Notes: generated by a model not told the origin, from the letters alone. DNA of 64,000 nucleotides from Prosthecobacter sp. SYSU 5D2 (GCF_039655865.1 NZ_JBBYXL010000008.1:291671-355670), one strand, 5' to 3'. Positions 17,034-27,510 are shown, counted from the stretch's first letter. Numbers and translations are program-made.

Positions 17034-17843
17034 ATGCTTAAAAATCTGATGCCCACCGACCTCCGCGACTGGTATGACACCCCGCTTTATTACGACATCA
17101 TCTTTGATGCCGACACCCCGCGCGAGGCCACCTTCCTGGAAACCGTGTGGACGATCTTTGGCGAGAAAAGCCGCACCCGCCGTGTCCTGGAGCCCGCCTG
17201 CGGCAGCGGCCGACTTGTTATCGAAATGGCCCGCCGTGGCTGGAAGGTGGACGGCTTTGATGGCAATGAACACATGCTCGCCTTTGCCCGGGAACGTCTG
17301 AAAAAAGAAGGTCTCAAAGCCCGCCTGTGGCCCGACTGGATGCAGAGTTTCCAGGTCACCAAAAACGGCCATTACGACCTCGCCCACTGCCTGGTCAGCA
17401 CGTTTAAATACCTCCAAACCGAAGCTGATGCCCTCGCCTGCATGCAACGCGTGGCCACCGCCCTGAAACCCGGCGGCCTGTTTGTACTCGGCCTTCACCT
17501 GAGCGACTACGCCGCCGAAAAAGAAGAGCACGAACGCTGGAAGGCCCGGCGCGATGACATCGAAGTGGTCTGCAACACCCACACTTGGCCGCCCGACCGC
17601 AAGACCCGCCTGGAGGCCCTGCGCACACGGCTAAAGATCAGCCATGCCGGCCGCACCCACCTCCAGGAAACCCGCTGGCACTTCCGTACCTACAATGCCC
17701 GCCAGCTAAAGGCCCTCCTGCGCAAAGTGCCAGAACTGGAACTGATGATCTGCTACGACTTCACCTACGACCTCGACACTCCCCGCCAGCTCGATGACAG
17801 CTACCCGGATATCGTGCTAGTGCTGAAACGGCAGGTACAATGA
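17034..17843 (+). CDS. Class I SAM-dependent methyltransferase
   Basis: The 269-residue protein starts MLKNLMPTDLRDWYDTPLYY; MPTDL five codons later is an alternative. Motif I is VLEPACGSGRLVIEMA, the acidic residue follows in VDGFDGNEHML, and the motif IV area is DLAHCLVSTFKYL. ALKPGGLFVLGLHLSDY is the usual post-I/IV strand. The C-terminal half (HAGRTHLQETRWHFRTYNA) resembles methyltransferases of small molecules rather than DNA or rRNA enzymes. Target unknown. The sigma-factor gene follows after 52 bases. Confidence 0.8.
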   Translation: MLKNLMPTDLRDWYDTPLYYDIIFDADTPREATFLETVWTIFGEKSRTRRVLEPACGSGRLVIEMARRGWKVDGFDGNEHMLAFARERLKKEGLKARLWPDWMQSFQVTKNGHYDLAHCLVSTFKYLQTEADALACMQRVATALKPGGLFVLGLHLSDYAAEKEEHERWKARRDDIEVVCNTHTWPPDRKTRLEALRTRLKISHAGRTHLQETRWHFRTYNARQLKALLRKVPELELMICYDFTYDLDTPRQLDDSYPDIVLVLKRQVQ

Positions 17844-17895
17844 AATACTTCGTTAAATCCGCCCGGCTTCTGGAAACTACTCTTGCAAGCCCATC

Positions 17896-18429
17896 ATGTC
17901 CCCTGCCGAAACCGAACAGCACCAGCGCTTCCTGCGCGCCCTGACCGCCCATGAGCCCGCGGTCCGCGCCTATGTGCGCCGCCTGGTCCCGAGCCGCGCC
18001 GATGCCGACGATGTGATGCAAGAGGTCGCCATCGTCCTATGGGACAAATTTGGGGAATTTCGCGAAGGGGCCGAATTCCGCCCCTGGGCCTTCAGCATCG
18101 CCCGGTTCAAAGTCCTCTCCTGGCTGCGCGACAAAGGCCGCGACCGCCTGGTGCTGAGCGAGGAGGTCGTGGACCTCATGGCCGAAGAAAACGCCCTGGA
18201 CGAAACTCGCCTGGAGCGCCAGCGCCGCGCCCTGGAAGCCTGCACCCAGAAGCTGGAGCCGGACCAGCGCCAGCTCCTCATGCAGGCCTATCAACCGCAG
18301 GCCAGCATCCAAAACATCGCCACCACCAGCGGCCGCACCGTCGCCGGTTTTTATCAATGGCTGCACCGCATCCGGCGTCTGCTTCAGGACTGCGTGCAGC
18401 GCGAGCTGGCCAAGGAGGAACCGTCATGA
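17896..18429 (+). CDS. ECF-type RNA polymerase sigma factor
   Basis: Region 2 is visible in [18 protein letters not shown] and [19 protein letters not shown]; region 4 is the C-terminal helix-turn-helix [20 protein letters not shown]. The 177-residue protein belongs to the group of short sigma-70 proteins expanded in Rhodopirellula and Verrucomicrobium. No zinc-binding anti-sigma gene follows; instead the FecR-LamG gene starts inside the stop codon (ATGA). By analogy with FecI/FecR the membrane protein may control this sigma factor, and the operon downstream is the likely target. Confidence 0.9.
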   Translation: MSPAETEQHQRFLRALTAHEPAVRAYVRRLVPSRADADDVMQEVAIVLWDKFGEFREGAEFRPWAFSIARFKVLSWLRDKGRDRLVLSEEVVDLMAEENALDETRLERQRRALEACTQKLEPDQRQLLMQAYQPQASIQNIATTSGRTVAGFYQWLHRIRRLLQDCVQRELAKEEPS

Positions 18430-19889
18430 ATCTGGACGAACTGGCCAACCGCTATCTCGACGGACAGGCGAGTGCTGAAGAAGTGCTGCAGCTCGACCAC
18501 CTCCTGCGCACCCAGGCCGCTTCCCGCCGCCACTTTGCCGACCTCGCCAATCTTGATTCAGCCCTCGCCGAACAGGCCGCCGGTTGGGAACCGCAACCGT
18601 TATCCAAACCCGCTCCCGCCAAACCGCTGCGCACCGCCCCATCCCGCCTCTGTCTGGCCGCCGCAGCCACCATCGCCGTTCTCATCACCAGCGCGTGGTG
18701 GTGGCAGAGCAGCACCCATATCTATGCCACCGTCGCGCGCGGCATCGGCCTCACCGAGTTTCCACAGGGCATGGAAATCTATCGAAAACATTATTCCATC
18801 CAGTCAGGCACCGTTGAGTTCATCACCGCACGCGGAGCAAGGGTAGTCATTGAGGCACCCGCTTCTTTCCAGTTCGCCTCCGCCCAGCTTCTGCATTTGA
18901 AACAGGGCCGTCTGGCTGCGGATGTGCCGCCTGCGGCCAAAGGCTTCACCGTCATCACCCCCACCGGCAAGGCCGTGGACCTGGGCACCAAATTTGGCGT
19001 GGATGTCCCCGCCGACGGCCAGGCTGAAATCCACGTCTTTCAGGGCGAAGTCATCGCCCAGTCCGACAAGGGTGGCAAACGCCAGAGCCTGCGTGATGGC
19101 GAGGCTTACTCCCTTCAATCCGGTGCCGGTGCCGCACGCGAGATCCGCTCCGCTGCCTTCATTCAGCCGGATGAAATGCAGGCCCTCCAGGCTGCCCTCA
19201 CTTCTGGTCAGCGAGCCCGTTCAGATGCCGCCATCGCCGCGCTGCGTCAGGATGAATCCCTCATCGCCCTGCTGGACTTTGAAGAGGAAACGCTACCCTC
19301 CGGCACCTTCCGCATGACGCAGGGCCGCTGGCCCGGCTCTCGCGCACCGGAGTTCGTCCATGTGGGCGACCACATGAAGCTCACGGCCGGTGGCAATGGC
19401 CGCTCCTGGCCGCAACTCACCCTCGCTGCCTGGGTGCGCCTGGACCGCCTCGGCCAGCCTTACCAGTCGCTTTATCACACAGACGGCTGGGATGAGGACA
19501 AACCCGGCCAGGTCCACTGGATGATCAACCGCGACAGCACCATGCGCCTGGCCTTGAAGCACAACACCCTCGCCCCGGGTGCCGTGGAAAAGCAAGGCTT
19601 CCCGGATTCCCTCACGCCCGTCCTACCAGAGCAGGGACGCTGGGTACATCTCGCCGTCGTTTATGATGCCCCGGCTGCCACCGTGCGCTTTTATCTCAAT
19701 GGCCGCTTTGACAAAGAAACCCGCCAGGCCACCGCCCACCCTGCCCTGCTCGGCCCCGCCCAGATCGGCAACTGGAACTCCAAAGACCGCAAGCTCAGCG
19801 GTCGTGTTGACGAACTCATCCTGTTAGGCCGCGCCATGACCGACGATGAAATCCGCGCCCTGTTTGATGCAGGCAATCCTTACCATTGA
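18426..19889 (+). CDS. FecR-domain / LamG-domain membrane protein
   Basis: Translation starts at the ATG overlapping the sigma-factor stop; the same frame is open further upstream but only as a shadow of the sigma gene. Residues 1-70 form a short cytoplasmic part with an [14 protein letters not shown] helix as in anti-sigma FecR proteins. A membrane helix follows ([19 protein letters not shown]). The FecR domain lies at about 95-220 ([17 protein letters not shown]), then a concanavalin-like LamG domain at about 310-480 with [14 protein letters not shown] and [17 protein letters not shown]. The outer domain may sense or bind polysaccharide. It is translationally coupled to the sigma factor and followed by DUF1549 and DUF1501 genes. 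Confidence 0.88.
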   Translation: MNLDELANRYLDGQASAEEVLQLDHLLRTQAASRRHFADLANLDSALAEQAAGWEPQPLSKPAPAKPLRTAPSRLCLAAAATIAVLITSAWWWQSSTHIYATVARGIGLTEFPQGMEIYRKHYSIQSGTVEFITARGARVVIEAPASFQFASAQLLHLKQGRLAADVPPAAKGFTVITPTGKAVDLGTKFGVDVPADGQAEIHVFQGEVIAQSDKGGKRQSLRDGEAYSLQSGAGAAREIRSAAFIQPDEMQALQAALTSGQRARSDAAIAALRQDESLIALLDFEEETLPSGTFRMTQGRWPGSRAPEFVHVGDHMKLTAGGNGRSWPQLTLAAWVRLDRLGQPYQSLYHTDGWDEDKPGQVHWMINRDSTMRLALKHNTLAPGAVEKQGFPDSLTPVLPEQGRWVHLAVVYDAPAATVRFYLNGRFDKETRQATAHPALLGPAQIGNWNSKDRKLSGRVDELILLGRAMTDDEIRALFDAGNPYH

Positions 19890-19895
19890 GACCGC

Positions 19896-22643
19896 ATGAC
19901 CAAGCTGAAACCCGCCTCCCTCGCCTGGATCACCCTCACTGCCAGCCTCGGTGCCGCCCCAGTGGATTTCCTCCATGACGTGCGCCCCGTGCTGGAGCAG
20001 CACTGCTACTCCTGCCATGGACCGGAAAAACAAAAGTCCGGCCTGCGCTTCGACATCAAGGCCGAGGCTCTCAAAGGCGGCGACTCCCACGCGCCTAACA
20101 TACTGCCTGGCAATGCCCAGGACAGCCCGCTCATCCAGTTCATCACCACCGAGGATGAAGACACGCAGATGCCTCCCAAAGGCGAACGCCTCTCCGCCGC
20201 CGAGGTGGATATCCTCACCCGCTGGGTCAATGAAGGCGCTGCCTGGCCCGATGGCGTGGACCTGGCCAAAAGCGTGGACAAGCGCGACCACTGGGCCTTC
20301 AAACCGCTGCCTCCTCAGCAGGGCAGCCTGGATTCTTTCATCACGGCCAAGCTGGAGGAAAAAGGCCTCACCCTCTCGCCCCAGGCCGACCGCCGCACCC
20401 TCATCCGTCGCCTTTACCTCGTCCTTCACGGCCTCCCACCTTCGCCGGAGGAAGTCGAATCCTTCGCTGCCGATACCGACCCGCACTCTTATGAAAAGCT
20501 CGTGGACCGTCTGCTTGCCTCGCCCCGTTATGGCGAGCGCTGGGCACGTCATTGGTTAGACGTCATCGCCTTTGGCGAGACGCATGGCTTTGAAGTCAAT
20601 ACCCCGCGCCCCAATGCCTGGCCGTATCGCGATTACGTCATCAACGCCTTCAATAACGACACGCCGTATCCACAGTTCATCCTGGAGCAGCTCGCCGGAG
20701 ATGCCGTCGGCACCGATGCCGCCACCGGATTCATCGTCGCCAATGCCGCCCTGCTTCCCGGCCAGACCGGCAAGGATGAAGAGTCCAAAGCCAAAGCCCG
20801 CCAGGACGAGCTTAATGACATGGTCAGCATCACCGGCGGAGCCTTCCTGGGCCTCACCCTGCACTGCGCCCGCTGTCACGACCACAAATTTGACCCCGTC
20901 TCCCAGGCCGACTACTACGGCCTGCATGCCATCTTCAGCGGCGTGCGTCATGGCGAGCGCCCGCTAAAAAGCAAAGAGGCCAAACAGCACGAGGAGGACA
21001 ATGCCACCCTCCTGCCCCAGCTCGCCAAAGCCACCCACAAGTATCTCCAAATCGAGCCTCTCGTCGGCAGCGAAGCTATGCGCCCTCCCGTTCACACCCA
21101 TTGGAACATCGAGCACTTCTCCCCGGTGAAAACGCAGAAGCTGCGCTTCACCATCCTCGCCACATCGGAAAACAACCGCTACGAACCCTGCCTGGACGAA
21201 CTGGAAATCTACAGCACCGACGGTCGCAATGTTGCCCTCGCCGGACCCGGCGTCAAAGTGTCTGCCTCCGGCAGCCGGGGCGGTGCCAAGCATCAGCTTA
21301 TGCATCTCAATGACGGCATCTATGGCAATGACCGGAGCTGGATCAGCACCACCAAAGGCAGCGGCTGGGTGCAGGTGGAATTCGCCAAAAACGAAACCAT
21401 CGAAGGTGTCGTCTGGGGCCGTGACCGGCTGGATCAATTCAAAGACCGCCTGCCTGTTGAATACCACATCGAAGTCGCCCGCCCGGATGGCACCTGGCTC
21501 AAAGTCAGCGATGCCAGCGACCGCAAACCCTACCGTGGCCCCAAGGAAAAACTGCAACAGGTCAAACCCCTGGACGAAACCCAAATGGCCGCCTGGTATG
21601 ACTCGCGCGGTCAGATCTCCGCCCTGGAAGCCAGACTGCGCACGCTGAAATCCGGCCCCATGGTTTATGCAGGCAAATTTGAACAGCCCTCCCCCGCTTT
21701 TCTGCTCAATCGTGGAGATGTCACCCAGCCGAAACAGGAGGTTCCCCCCGGTGCCGTCACCGCCATCGGCAGCCCTTTAAGCCTAACCAACGATACACCT
21801 GAGCAGCAGCGCCGCATGGCCCTGGCCCAATGGCTGGCCGATCCCGCGAATCCCCTGCCTGCACGTGTGCTCGTCAACCGCCTCTGGCAGCATCACTTTG
21901 GCGAGGGCATCGTCAATACGCCCAACGACTTTGGCCGCAACGGTGCCCTGCCAACCCATCCCGAACTGCTCTCATGGCTCGCCTCCGAATTCATCCGCAG
22001 CGGCTGGAGCATCAAGCACATGCAGAAGCTCATCGTCATGAGCCAGACCTGGCAGCAAAGCAGCGCCCCGCGTGAAGAGGGCCTCGCCGCCGATGCCCAG
22101 ACGCAGCTCCTCTGGCGTTATCCCCCGCGCCGCATGGAGGCCGAGGCCCTGCGCGATGCCATGCTCACCGTCGCCGGCACGCTGGATCTCAAAATGGGCG
22201 GCCCCGGTTACAGCGCCTTTGCGCCTAACAGCAATTACGTTCGCGTCTATGACCCCAAGGACAGCTTCGGCCCGGAGGACTGGCGACGCATGATTTACAT
22301 GACCAAAGTCCGCGTCGCCCAGGACTCCACCTTTGGCAGCTTCGACTGTCCCGATGCCGGCCAGGCCCAGCCAAAACGCTCCCGTTCCACCACCGCCATC
22401 CAGGCCCTCAGCCTGTTTAACAGCAGCTTCGTCCACCAGCAGGCCGACCACTTTGCCGTCCGCATCCAGCGCGAGGCCGGCCCCGAGCCAGAGAAGCAGA
22501 TCCACCGCGCCTTTGCCCTCACCACCCAGCGCCCGCCCAGCGAGGAGGAAGTCACCGCCTGTCAAACCCTCGTCCAGGACCACGGGCTCACCGCCCTTTG
22601 CCGCGTGCTGCTGAATGCCAACGAATTCCTTTTTGTGCCATGA
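19896..22643 (+). CDS. Planctomycete-type cytochrome c / DUF1549 / discoidin / DUF1553 protein
   Basis: A 915-residue exported protein. After the signal region the cytochrome-like domain shows CYSCHG (Cys37, Cys40, His41) and [12 protein letters not shown], a potential haem attachment with a Met ligand. DUF1549 follows with [20 protein letters not shown] and [13 protein letters not shown], the second CxxCH. Residues about 420-555 look like an F5/8-type discoidin domain ([36 protein letters not shown]). DUF1553 closes the chain ([35 protein letters not shown]). The biochemical role of this family is not established; a part in exported polymer use is inferred. Its stop overlaps the DUF1501 start (ATGA). 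Confidence 0.88.
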   Translation: MTKLKPASLAWITLTASLGAAPVDFLHDVRPVLEQHCYSCHGPEKQKSGLRFDIKAEALKGGDSHAPNILPGNAQDSPLIQFITTEDEDTQMPPKGERLSAAEVDILTRWVNEGAAWPDGVDLAKSVDKRDHWAFKPLPPQQGSLDSFITAKLEEKGLTLSPQADRRTLIRRLYLVLHGLPPSPEEVESFAADTDPHSYEKLVDRLLASPRYGERWARHWLDVIAFGETHGFEVNTPRPNAWPYRDYVINAFNNDTPYPQFILEQLAGDAVGTDAATGFIVANAALLPGQTGKDEESKAKARQDELNDMVSITGGAFLGLTLHCARCHDHKFDPVSQADYYGLHAIFSGVRHGERPLKSKEAKQHEEDNATLLPQLAKATHKYLQIEPLVGSEAMRPPVHTHWNIEHFSPVKTQKLRFTILATSENNRYEPCLDELEIYSTDGRNVALAGPGVKVSASGSRGGAKHQLMHLNDGIYGNDRSWISTTKGSGWVQVEFAKNETIEGVVWGRDRLDQFKDRLPVEYHIEVARPDGTWLKVSDASDRKPYRGPKEKLQQVKPLDETQMAAWYDSRGQISALEARLRTLKSGPMVYAGKFEQPSPAFLLNRGDVTQPKQEVPPGAVTAIGSPLSLTNDTPEQQRRMALAQWLADPANPLPARVLVNRLWQHHFGEGIVNTPNDFGRNGALPTHPELLSWLASEFIRSGWSIKHMQKLIVMSQTWQQSSAPREEGLAADAQTQLLWRYPPRRMEAEALRDAMLTVAGTLDLKMGGPGYSAFAPNSNYVRVYDPKDSFGPEDWRRMIYMTKVRVAQDSTFGSFDCPDAGQAQPKRSRSTTAIQALSLFNSSFVHQQADHFAVRIQREAGPEPEKQIHRAFALTTQRPPSEEEVTACQTLVQDHGLTALCRVLLNANEFLFVP

Positions 22644-24106
22644 ATTCCCCGCTCTCCACCAACGGCCTCGGCCTGCTGAACCGCCGCAGTTTTCTCTCCA
22701 GCGCCGCCGGCCTTGGCCTCGCCTCGCTGTTGTCTGAGAACACCGCCCGCGCCTCCACTCAGGCCATCCGCCCGCTCATCCAGCCGGAAAATCCCCTCGG
22801 TGCCCGCACCACCCACTTCGCGCCGAAGGCCAAGCGCGTGCTCGTCATCTTCTGCTCCGGTGCCGTCAGTCATCTGGACTCCTGGGACTGGAAACCGCAG
22901 CTCCTCAAAATGGACGGCAAGCCCATGCCTGGAGCCAAAGAAAACTTCCTCACCTTTCAGGGCGAGAACGGAAACCTGGTTAGGCCGCTCTACGACTTCA
23001 AACCGCGCGGCCAGACAGGCAAGATGGTGTCCGACCTCTTCCCCCACCTGGCCTCCATGACGGATGACCTCACCTTCATCCATTCCATGACCGCCAAGTC
23101 CAACACCCACGGCCCGGCGGAAAACCAGATGAGCACCGGCTTCATCTTCGATGGTTTCCCCAGCCTCGGCTCCTGGGTCAGCTACGCCCTCGGCTCCGAA
23201 GCCGAAAACCTCCCCGCCTACGTCGCCATTCCCGATCCTCGCGGCGTTCCCCAGGCAGGCGTCAACAATTGGGGGAACGGTTTCCTCCCCGCCGTCTTCC
23301 AGGGCACCGCCTTCAATTCCAGCCGCCCCATTTATAACCTCGCCCGCCCGGAAAAGGTCTCCGTCGCCAGCGACCTCGCCGCCCGCGATGTCCTCAAATT
23401 CCTCAACGAAAAGCACCTGGAAAAGTTCCCCGGCGATACCGAGCTCGCCGCCCGCATTTCCAGTTATGAACTCGCCGCCAAGATGCAGCTCTCCGTCCCG
23501 GAAGTGAGCGACATCTCCAAAGAATCGCCCACCACCCTCAAGGCCTATGGCGTGGACGATCCGAATCCCGTGAAGAGCGGCTTCGCCAAAAACTGCCTCC
23601 TCGCTCGCCGCCTGCTGGAGCGCGGCGTCCGCTGCGTGAAGCTCTACAACGGCGCCTATGCCATGGGCGAAGGCATCGGCAACTGGGACGGCCATAAAAA
23701 GCTCAAGGAGCAGTACGACAAACACGCCCCCATTTTCGACCAGCCCGCCGCCGCCCTCATCCGCGACCTCCGCCAGCGCGGTCTTTTGGAGGACACCCTC
23801 GTCGTCTGGTGTACTGAATTCGGCCGCATGCCCACCTTCCAAAAAGGCGCCAGCGGCCGCGACCACAACCCGCAGGGTTTCACCACCTGGATGACCGGTG
23901 CCGGTGTGAAGCCCGGCATCAGCTACGGCTCCACCGACGAGCTCGGCCACAAGGCCGTGGACAAAGTCACCACCATCTACGACTTCCACGCCACCATCCT
24001 CCACCTCATGGGCCTCGACCACGAGCGCCTCAGCTACTACCACAACGGCATCGACCGCCGCCTGACCGATGTGCATGGGCATGTGATTGGAGATATTTTG
24101 ACTTAG
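22640..24106 (+). CDS. DUF1501 (sulfatase-like fold) protein with Tat-type leader
   Basis: Starts at the ATG overlapping the preceding stop. The leader [18 protein letters not shown] has the twin Arg. The alkaline-phosphatase-like fold is seen in [53 protein letters not shown], a GHKKLKEQ segment and [13 protein letters not shown]...GRDHNPQGF. These residues sit where alkaline phosphatase and sulfatase place metal ligands, although activity is unproven for this family. It is invariably paired with DUF1549/DUF1553 proteins, as here. 488 residues. Confidence 0.88.
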   Translation: MNSPLSTNGLGLLNRRSFLSSAAGLGLASLLSENTARASTQAIRPLIQPENPLGARTTHFAPKAKRVLVIFCSGAVSHLDSWDWKPQLLKMDGKPMPGAKENFLTFQGENGNLVRPLYDFKPRGQTGKMVSDLFPHLASMTDDLTFIHSMTAKSNTHGPAENQMSTGFIFDGFPSLGSWVSYALGSEAENLPAYVAIPDPRGVPQAGVNNWGNGFLPAVFQGTAFNSSRPIYNLARPEKVSVASDLAARDVLKFLNEKHLEKFPGDTELAARISSYELAAKMQLSVPEVSDISKESPTTLKAYGVDDPNPVKSGFAKNCLLARRLLERGVRCVKLYNGAYAMGEGIGNWDGHKKLKEQYDKHAPIFDQPAAALIRDLRQRGLLEDTLVVWCTEFGRMPTFQKGASGRDHNPQGFTTWMTGAGVKPGISYGSTDELGHKAVDKVTTIYDFHATILHLMGLDHERLSYYHNGIDRRLTDVHGHVIGDILT

Positions 24107-24123
24107 GGCAGCGGTCCTGTAAC

Positions 24124-24163
24124 GCCCGCGTCTCGCGGGCTGTTTTCTGCGTCTCGCGGAAAA
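24124..24163. terminator. Twin hairpins after the DUF1501 gene
   Basis: Two adjacent hairpins share the top GCG-TCT-CGC: GCCCGCG/CGCGGGC at 24124-24140 and TTTTCTGCG/CGCGGAAAA at 24143-24163. They lie 18 bases after the stop codon. The duplicated tip suggests a small repeat element that may also end transcription; no long T-run follows. The remaining gap to 24379 holds only the heptamer repeat. Confidence 0.45.
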
Positions 24164-24275
24164 CCGTCCCCAGTCGTGCCTCATCTCCATGACCCGCCCA
24201 TCAAGGAGCGAGGCCATCCTGGCCTCATATTGAGGGCGGGACGCCCTCACACCTTGGGATGCCCGCCCGCCGAAT

Positions 24276-24315
24276 CATTCGTCATTCGTCATTCGTCATT
24301 CGTCATTCGTCATTC
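24276..24315. repeat. CATTCGT tandem heptamer repeat
   Basis: Five perfect copies of CATTCGT (24276-24310) plus a partial sixth lie upstream of the SGNH-like gene. The same heptamer, inverted and less regular, occurs upstream of glyS at 2217-2250. Confidence 0.85.
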
Positions 24316-24379
24316 CGCCTACCTTCCCCCTCATTCCCCTCTGGACATCCCCCTCCCCATCATCTCCATTATCAGCCGC

Positions 24380-25357
24380 ATGATCCGGACCGCCACACTC
24401 ACCGCAGCCCTCGCCTGCCTTCTGGGCATCTCACCGGCCCCCGCCCAGACCGTGGCCGTGACCCCGCCAGCCGCCACAGCGGAGAAAAAGACCTTCCAGT
24501 TTAAAAACGGCGACCGCCTCGTCCTCATCGGCAATACCGTTATCGAGCGTGAGCAGCGCTACGCCACCTTCGAGCCCCGCCTGGCCCTCGCCCTGGGTGA
24601 AATCGAAATCACCGTCCGTAACCTCGCCTGGAGCGGCGATACCGTTTATGGCCACGCCCGCTCCTACTTCGGTCCGCCCGAAGAAGGCCTCCAGCGCATG
24701 GCGGAGCACCTCAAGCTTCTCAAGCCCACCGTCGTCCTCCTCTGCTACGGCTCCGAGATGGCCTTCGAAGGCCTCAAGGATCTCCCCCGCTTCCTCACTG
24801 GCTACCGCAATCTTCTCGCCCTCATCCGCAAGCAATCCCCCGGCGTCCGCATCATCATCGCCAGCCCGCCCCCCCTCGAAAACCTCCCCCCGCCCCTGCC
24901 CGACCAGACCGACGGAAACCAGGATCTCTCCAGCTTCCGCGATGCCCTGCGCAAATTCGCCGGCTCCCAAAATACCTTCTTCGTGGACTGGTTCGAGCTC
25001 ATGGGCGGCATCCCCAAGCCTGGCCAGACCGCCAAACCCCTCACCGAAAACGGCCTCCACTACACCCGCGAAGGCTACGCCCAGCTCAGCACCAAGCTCA
25101 TCCAGGGCCTCGGCCTCACCATCCCCCAGGTCACCCCCGCCGAACTCGCCCCCCTCCAGCAGGAAGTCCTGAAAAAAGACGAGCTCTTCTTCAACCGCTG
25201 GCGTCCCCAAAACGAGACCTACCTCTTCGGCTTCCGCAAACACGAACAAGGCCAGAACGCCAAAGAAATCCCCATGTTCGACCCCCTCATCGACCAGGCC
25301 GACGCCAAGATCCACGAGCTGAAGTCCGCCCTCCTCTCCAGCAAAAAGCCTTTGTAG
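24380..25357 (+). CDS. SGNH-like protein with GNT in place of GDS, secreted
   Basis: Start MIRTATLTAALACLLGISPA gives a signal peptide ending PAQT. Block I, normally GDS, reads LIGNTVIEREQRY near residues 52-64, so the usual Ser nucleophile is Thr and the preceding Asp is Asn. Other blocks remain: VRNLAWSGDTV, LCYGSEMAFEG where GxND is expected, and a final LTENGLHYTREGYAQL with a plausible His. Similar GNT versions are, from memory, common beside cytochrome-c/DUF1549 genes in Planctomycetes and Verrucomicrobia. It may have lost esterase activity or use another nucleophile. The rest of the fold is intact over 325 residues. Confidence 0.75.
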   Translation: MIRTATLTAALACLLGISPAPAQTVAVTPPAATAEKKTFQFKNGDRLVLIGNTVIEREQRYATFEPRLALALGEIEITVRNLAWSGDTVYGHARSYFGPPEEGLQRMAEHLKLLKPTVVLLCYGSEMAFEGLKDLPRFLTGYRNLLALIRKQSPGVRIIIASPPPLENLPPPLPDQTDGNQDLSSFRDALRKFAGSQNTFFVDWFELMGGIPKPGQTAKPLTENGLHYTREGYAQLSTKLIQGLGLTIPQVTPAELAPLQQEVLKKDELFFNRWRPQNETYLFGFRKHEQGQNAKEIPMFDPLIDQADAKIHELKSALLSSKKPL

Positions 25358-25361
25358 CAGC

Positions 25362-25380
25362 TCAGTTGGGCCCCAACTGA
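25362..25380. terminator. Short inverted repeat after the SGNH-like gene
   Basis: TCAGTTGGG and CCCAACTGA are perfect inverted arms around one base, five bases after the stop codon. No T-run follows, so a terminator role is uncertain. Confidence 0.4.
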
Positions 25381-25394
25381 TTCCCCGAACCCCC

Positions 25395-25478
25395 GTCGCG
25401 CGCAAATGGCGCGATTAGGGATAAAAGTGACGCGAATGGCATTTAATGTGGCGCGCAAGCCCCCCAAAGTGGCGCGCA
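25395..25478. repeat. Phased GTGGCGCGCA array upstream of rpsA
   Basis: Copies of the motif RTGRCGCGMA start at 25406, 25427, 25448 and 25469, exactly 21 bases apart, with a related GTCGCGCGCA at 25395, 11 bases before the first. The last two copies are identical over 10 bases. The array lies in the 403-base space before rpsA, about 285 bases before its start codon. Spacing by two helical turns puts all copies on one face of the DNA, as for arrayed protein-binding sites. The remainder of this space (25479-25760) shows no clear gene or hairpin. Confidence 0.65.
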
Positions 25479-25760
25479 TTCCATTTCACCGTCCCCTATT
25501 AGTGCCCATTGCTGAGCATTAGTGGTTTAAAAATCCCCGCCTTCCACACCGTACTCCCACACGAGCCGCCCAAAAGCCCTCCCCGCAGGAAACTCTTCCC
25601 ACCCCGTCTTTCCCCTTGCCATCCGCCGTTCTCCTCCGACAATGGCGGCCCTTTTGTCCGGTGGCCCTCTGGCCTCGCAGGACATCAGCCCGACGCAGCC
25701 CTCAGGAGTGGGAGGCCGTGTTCGGTTATCAACAGAACACTCCTAACCCGAAAAACATAC

Positions 25761-27434
25761 ATGAGCGCAGCTACTCTCGCGGAGATGATCGCAGGATCCT
25801 TCCGTGAACTCTCCGAAGGATCCATCGTCAAAGGCCGGATCCTCGAAATCAAACCGCAGATCGTCCTTGTGGACATCGGTTACAAATCCGAAGGTGCCAT
25901 CCCCGCCAACGAGTTTGAAGATGAAGACATCCAGGTCGGTGACGAGGTCGAAGTCCTCCTCGAAAAACTGGAAAATGATGAAGGCATGGTCGTCCTCTCC
26001 AAGGAAAAGGCCGCCTACAAGCAGAACTGGGAAAAGATCGCATCCGTCTTCCGCGACGGCGGTCTCGTCAAAGGCAAGGTCAAATCCGTCGTCAAAGGTG
26101 GCCTCATGGTCAACGTCGGCGTCGAAGCCTTCCTCCCCGGCAGCCAGATCGACATCATCCCGCCAAAAGACCTCAACGAATACGTTGGCAAGGTTTTCGA
26201 ATTCAAGATCGTCAAGATCAACGACGACCGCAAAAACATCGTCCTTTCCCGCCGCGAAGTCATCGAGGCAGAACGCGCCGAGCAGCGCCAGAAGTTCCTC
26301 GACTCCGTCAACCCTGGCGACAAAGTCGTCGGCGTGGTCAAGAACATCACCGACTTCGGTGTGTTTGTGGACCTCAACGGCATGGACGGTCTCCTCCACA
26401 TCACCGACATGTCGTGGGGCCGCCTGAACCATCCTACCGAAATGGTCGGCATCGGTCAGCGCCTGGACGTCGTCATCCTGGAAGTGAACCGCGAAAAAGA
26501 GCGTGTCTCTCTGGGCCTCAAGCAGCTCCAGAACAACCCTTGGGAAAACATCGAAGCACGCTACCCTGTCGGCCAGACCGTCAAGGGCAAGGTCACCAAG
26601 CTCGTCGCTTACGGTGCTTTCTGCGAAGTGGAAGAAGGCGTCGAAGGCCTCGTTCACGTCTCCGAGCTTTCCTGGACGAAGCGCATCGCCCGTCCTTCCG
26701 ACGTCCTCCAGGTCGGTCAGGAAATCGAAGCCCGCGTCCTTGGCATCAACAAGGAAGAGCGCAAGATCAGCCTCGGCGTCCGCCAGCTCGACACCAATCC
26801 TTGGGACGACATCGACGTTCGTTACCCGATTGGCACCACGATGACCCGTCCGGTCCGCAACCTCACCGCCTACGGCGCGTTTGTGGAACTGGAAGAAGGC
26901 ATCGACGGCATGATCCACGTGTCCGACCTCTCCTGGACACGCAAGGTCAACCACCCATCCGAAATGCTCAAAAAGGGCCAGGAAGTGGAAGCCACCGTGC
27001 TCGGCATCGACAAGGCCAACCAGCGCATCAGCCTCGGCATGAAGCAGCTTGAGACCGACCCATGGTCCGAGATCGACAGCCGCTTCAAAGTCGGCGACGT
27101 CGTCAAGGGCAAGGTCGCCAAGATCGCCTCCTTCGGCGCATTCGTGGAACTCGAAGGCGACATCGACGGCCTGGTTCACATCTCCCAGCTCAGCGAAGAT
27201 CATGTGGCCAAGGTCAAGGACGTCATCAACGTCGGCGACGACGTCGAAGCCCGCGTCATCAAGGTGGACAAAGTGGAGCGCCGCGTCGGCCTCTCCATCA
27301 AGGCCATGAACTACAGCGAAGCCGATGTGCAAAAAGAAAGCCAGGCTTTCGAAGCACTCCGCCCGAGCACCGACCTCGTCGGTCTCGAGCAGGCATTCAA
27401 GTTCGCCACCGAAGACTGGCGCCCCGGGCAGTAA
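25761..27434 (+). CDS. rpsA: 30S ribosomal protein S1
   Basis: Binds mRNA on the 30S subunit during initiation. Start MSAATLAEMIAGSFRELSEG is chosen because the upstream open frame is low-complexity. Six S1 (OB-fold) domains follow in order, beginning near residues 20 (EGSIVKGRILEIKP), 105 (GGLVKGKVKSVVKGG), 190 (GDKVVGVVKNITDFG), 275 (GQTVKGKVTKLVAYG), 360 (GTTMTRPVRNLTAYG) and 450 (GDVVKGKVAKIASFG). At 557 residues it has the same length as the Escherichia coli protein. Monocistronic, with a strong terminator. Confidence 0.97.
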   Translation: MSAATLAEMIAGSFRELSEGSIVKGRILEIKPQIVLVDIGYKSEGAIPANEFEDEDIQVGDEVEVLLEKLENDEGMVVLSKEKAAYKQNWEKIASVFRDGGLVKGKVKSVVKGGLMVNVGVEAFLPGSQIDIIPPKDLNEYVGKVFEFKIVKINDDRKNIVLSRREVIEAERAEQRQKFLDSVNPGDKVVGVVKNITDFGVFVDLNGMDGLLHITDMSWGRLNHPTEMVGIGQRLDVVILEVNREKERVSLGLKQLQNNPWENIEARYPVGQTVKGKVTKLVAYGAFCEVEEGVEGLVHVSELSWTKRIARPSDVLQVGQEIEARVLGINKEERKISLGVRQLDTNPWDDIDVRYPIGTTMTRPVRNLTAYGAFVELEEGIDGMIHVSDLSWTRKVNHPSEMLKKGQEVEATVLGIDKANQRISLGMKQLETDPWSEIDSRFKVGDVVKGKVAKIASFGAFVELEGDIDGLVHISQLSEDHVAKVKDVINVGDDVEARVIKVDKVERRVGLSIKAMNYSEADVQKESQAFEALRPSTDLVGLEQAFKFATEDWRPGQ

Positions 27435-27465
27435 TCGCCCCCGGCCACAGCCTGAAAACCTCACG

Positions 27466-27496
27466 GAGGGACGTCGCAAGACGTCCCTCTTTTTTG
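27466..27496 (+). terminator. Rho-independent terminator of rpsA
   Basis: GAGGGACGTC and GACGTCCCTC form a perfect 10-bp stem with a GCAA tetraloop, followed by six T residues, 31 bases after the rpsA stop. Confidence 0.95.
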
Positions 27497-27510
27497 TGCT
27501 CAGATCATCA

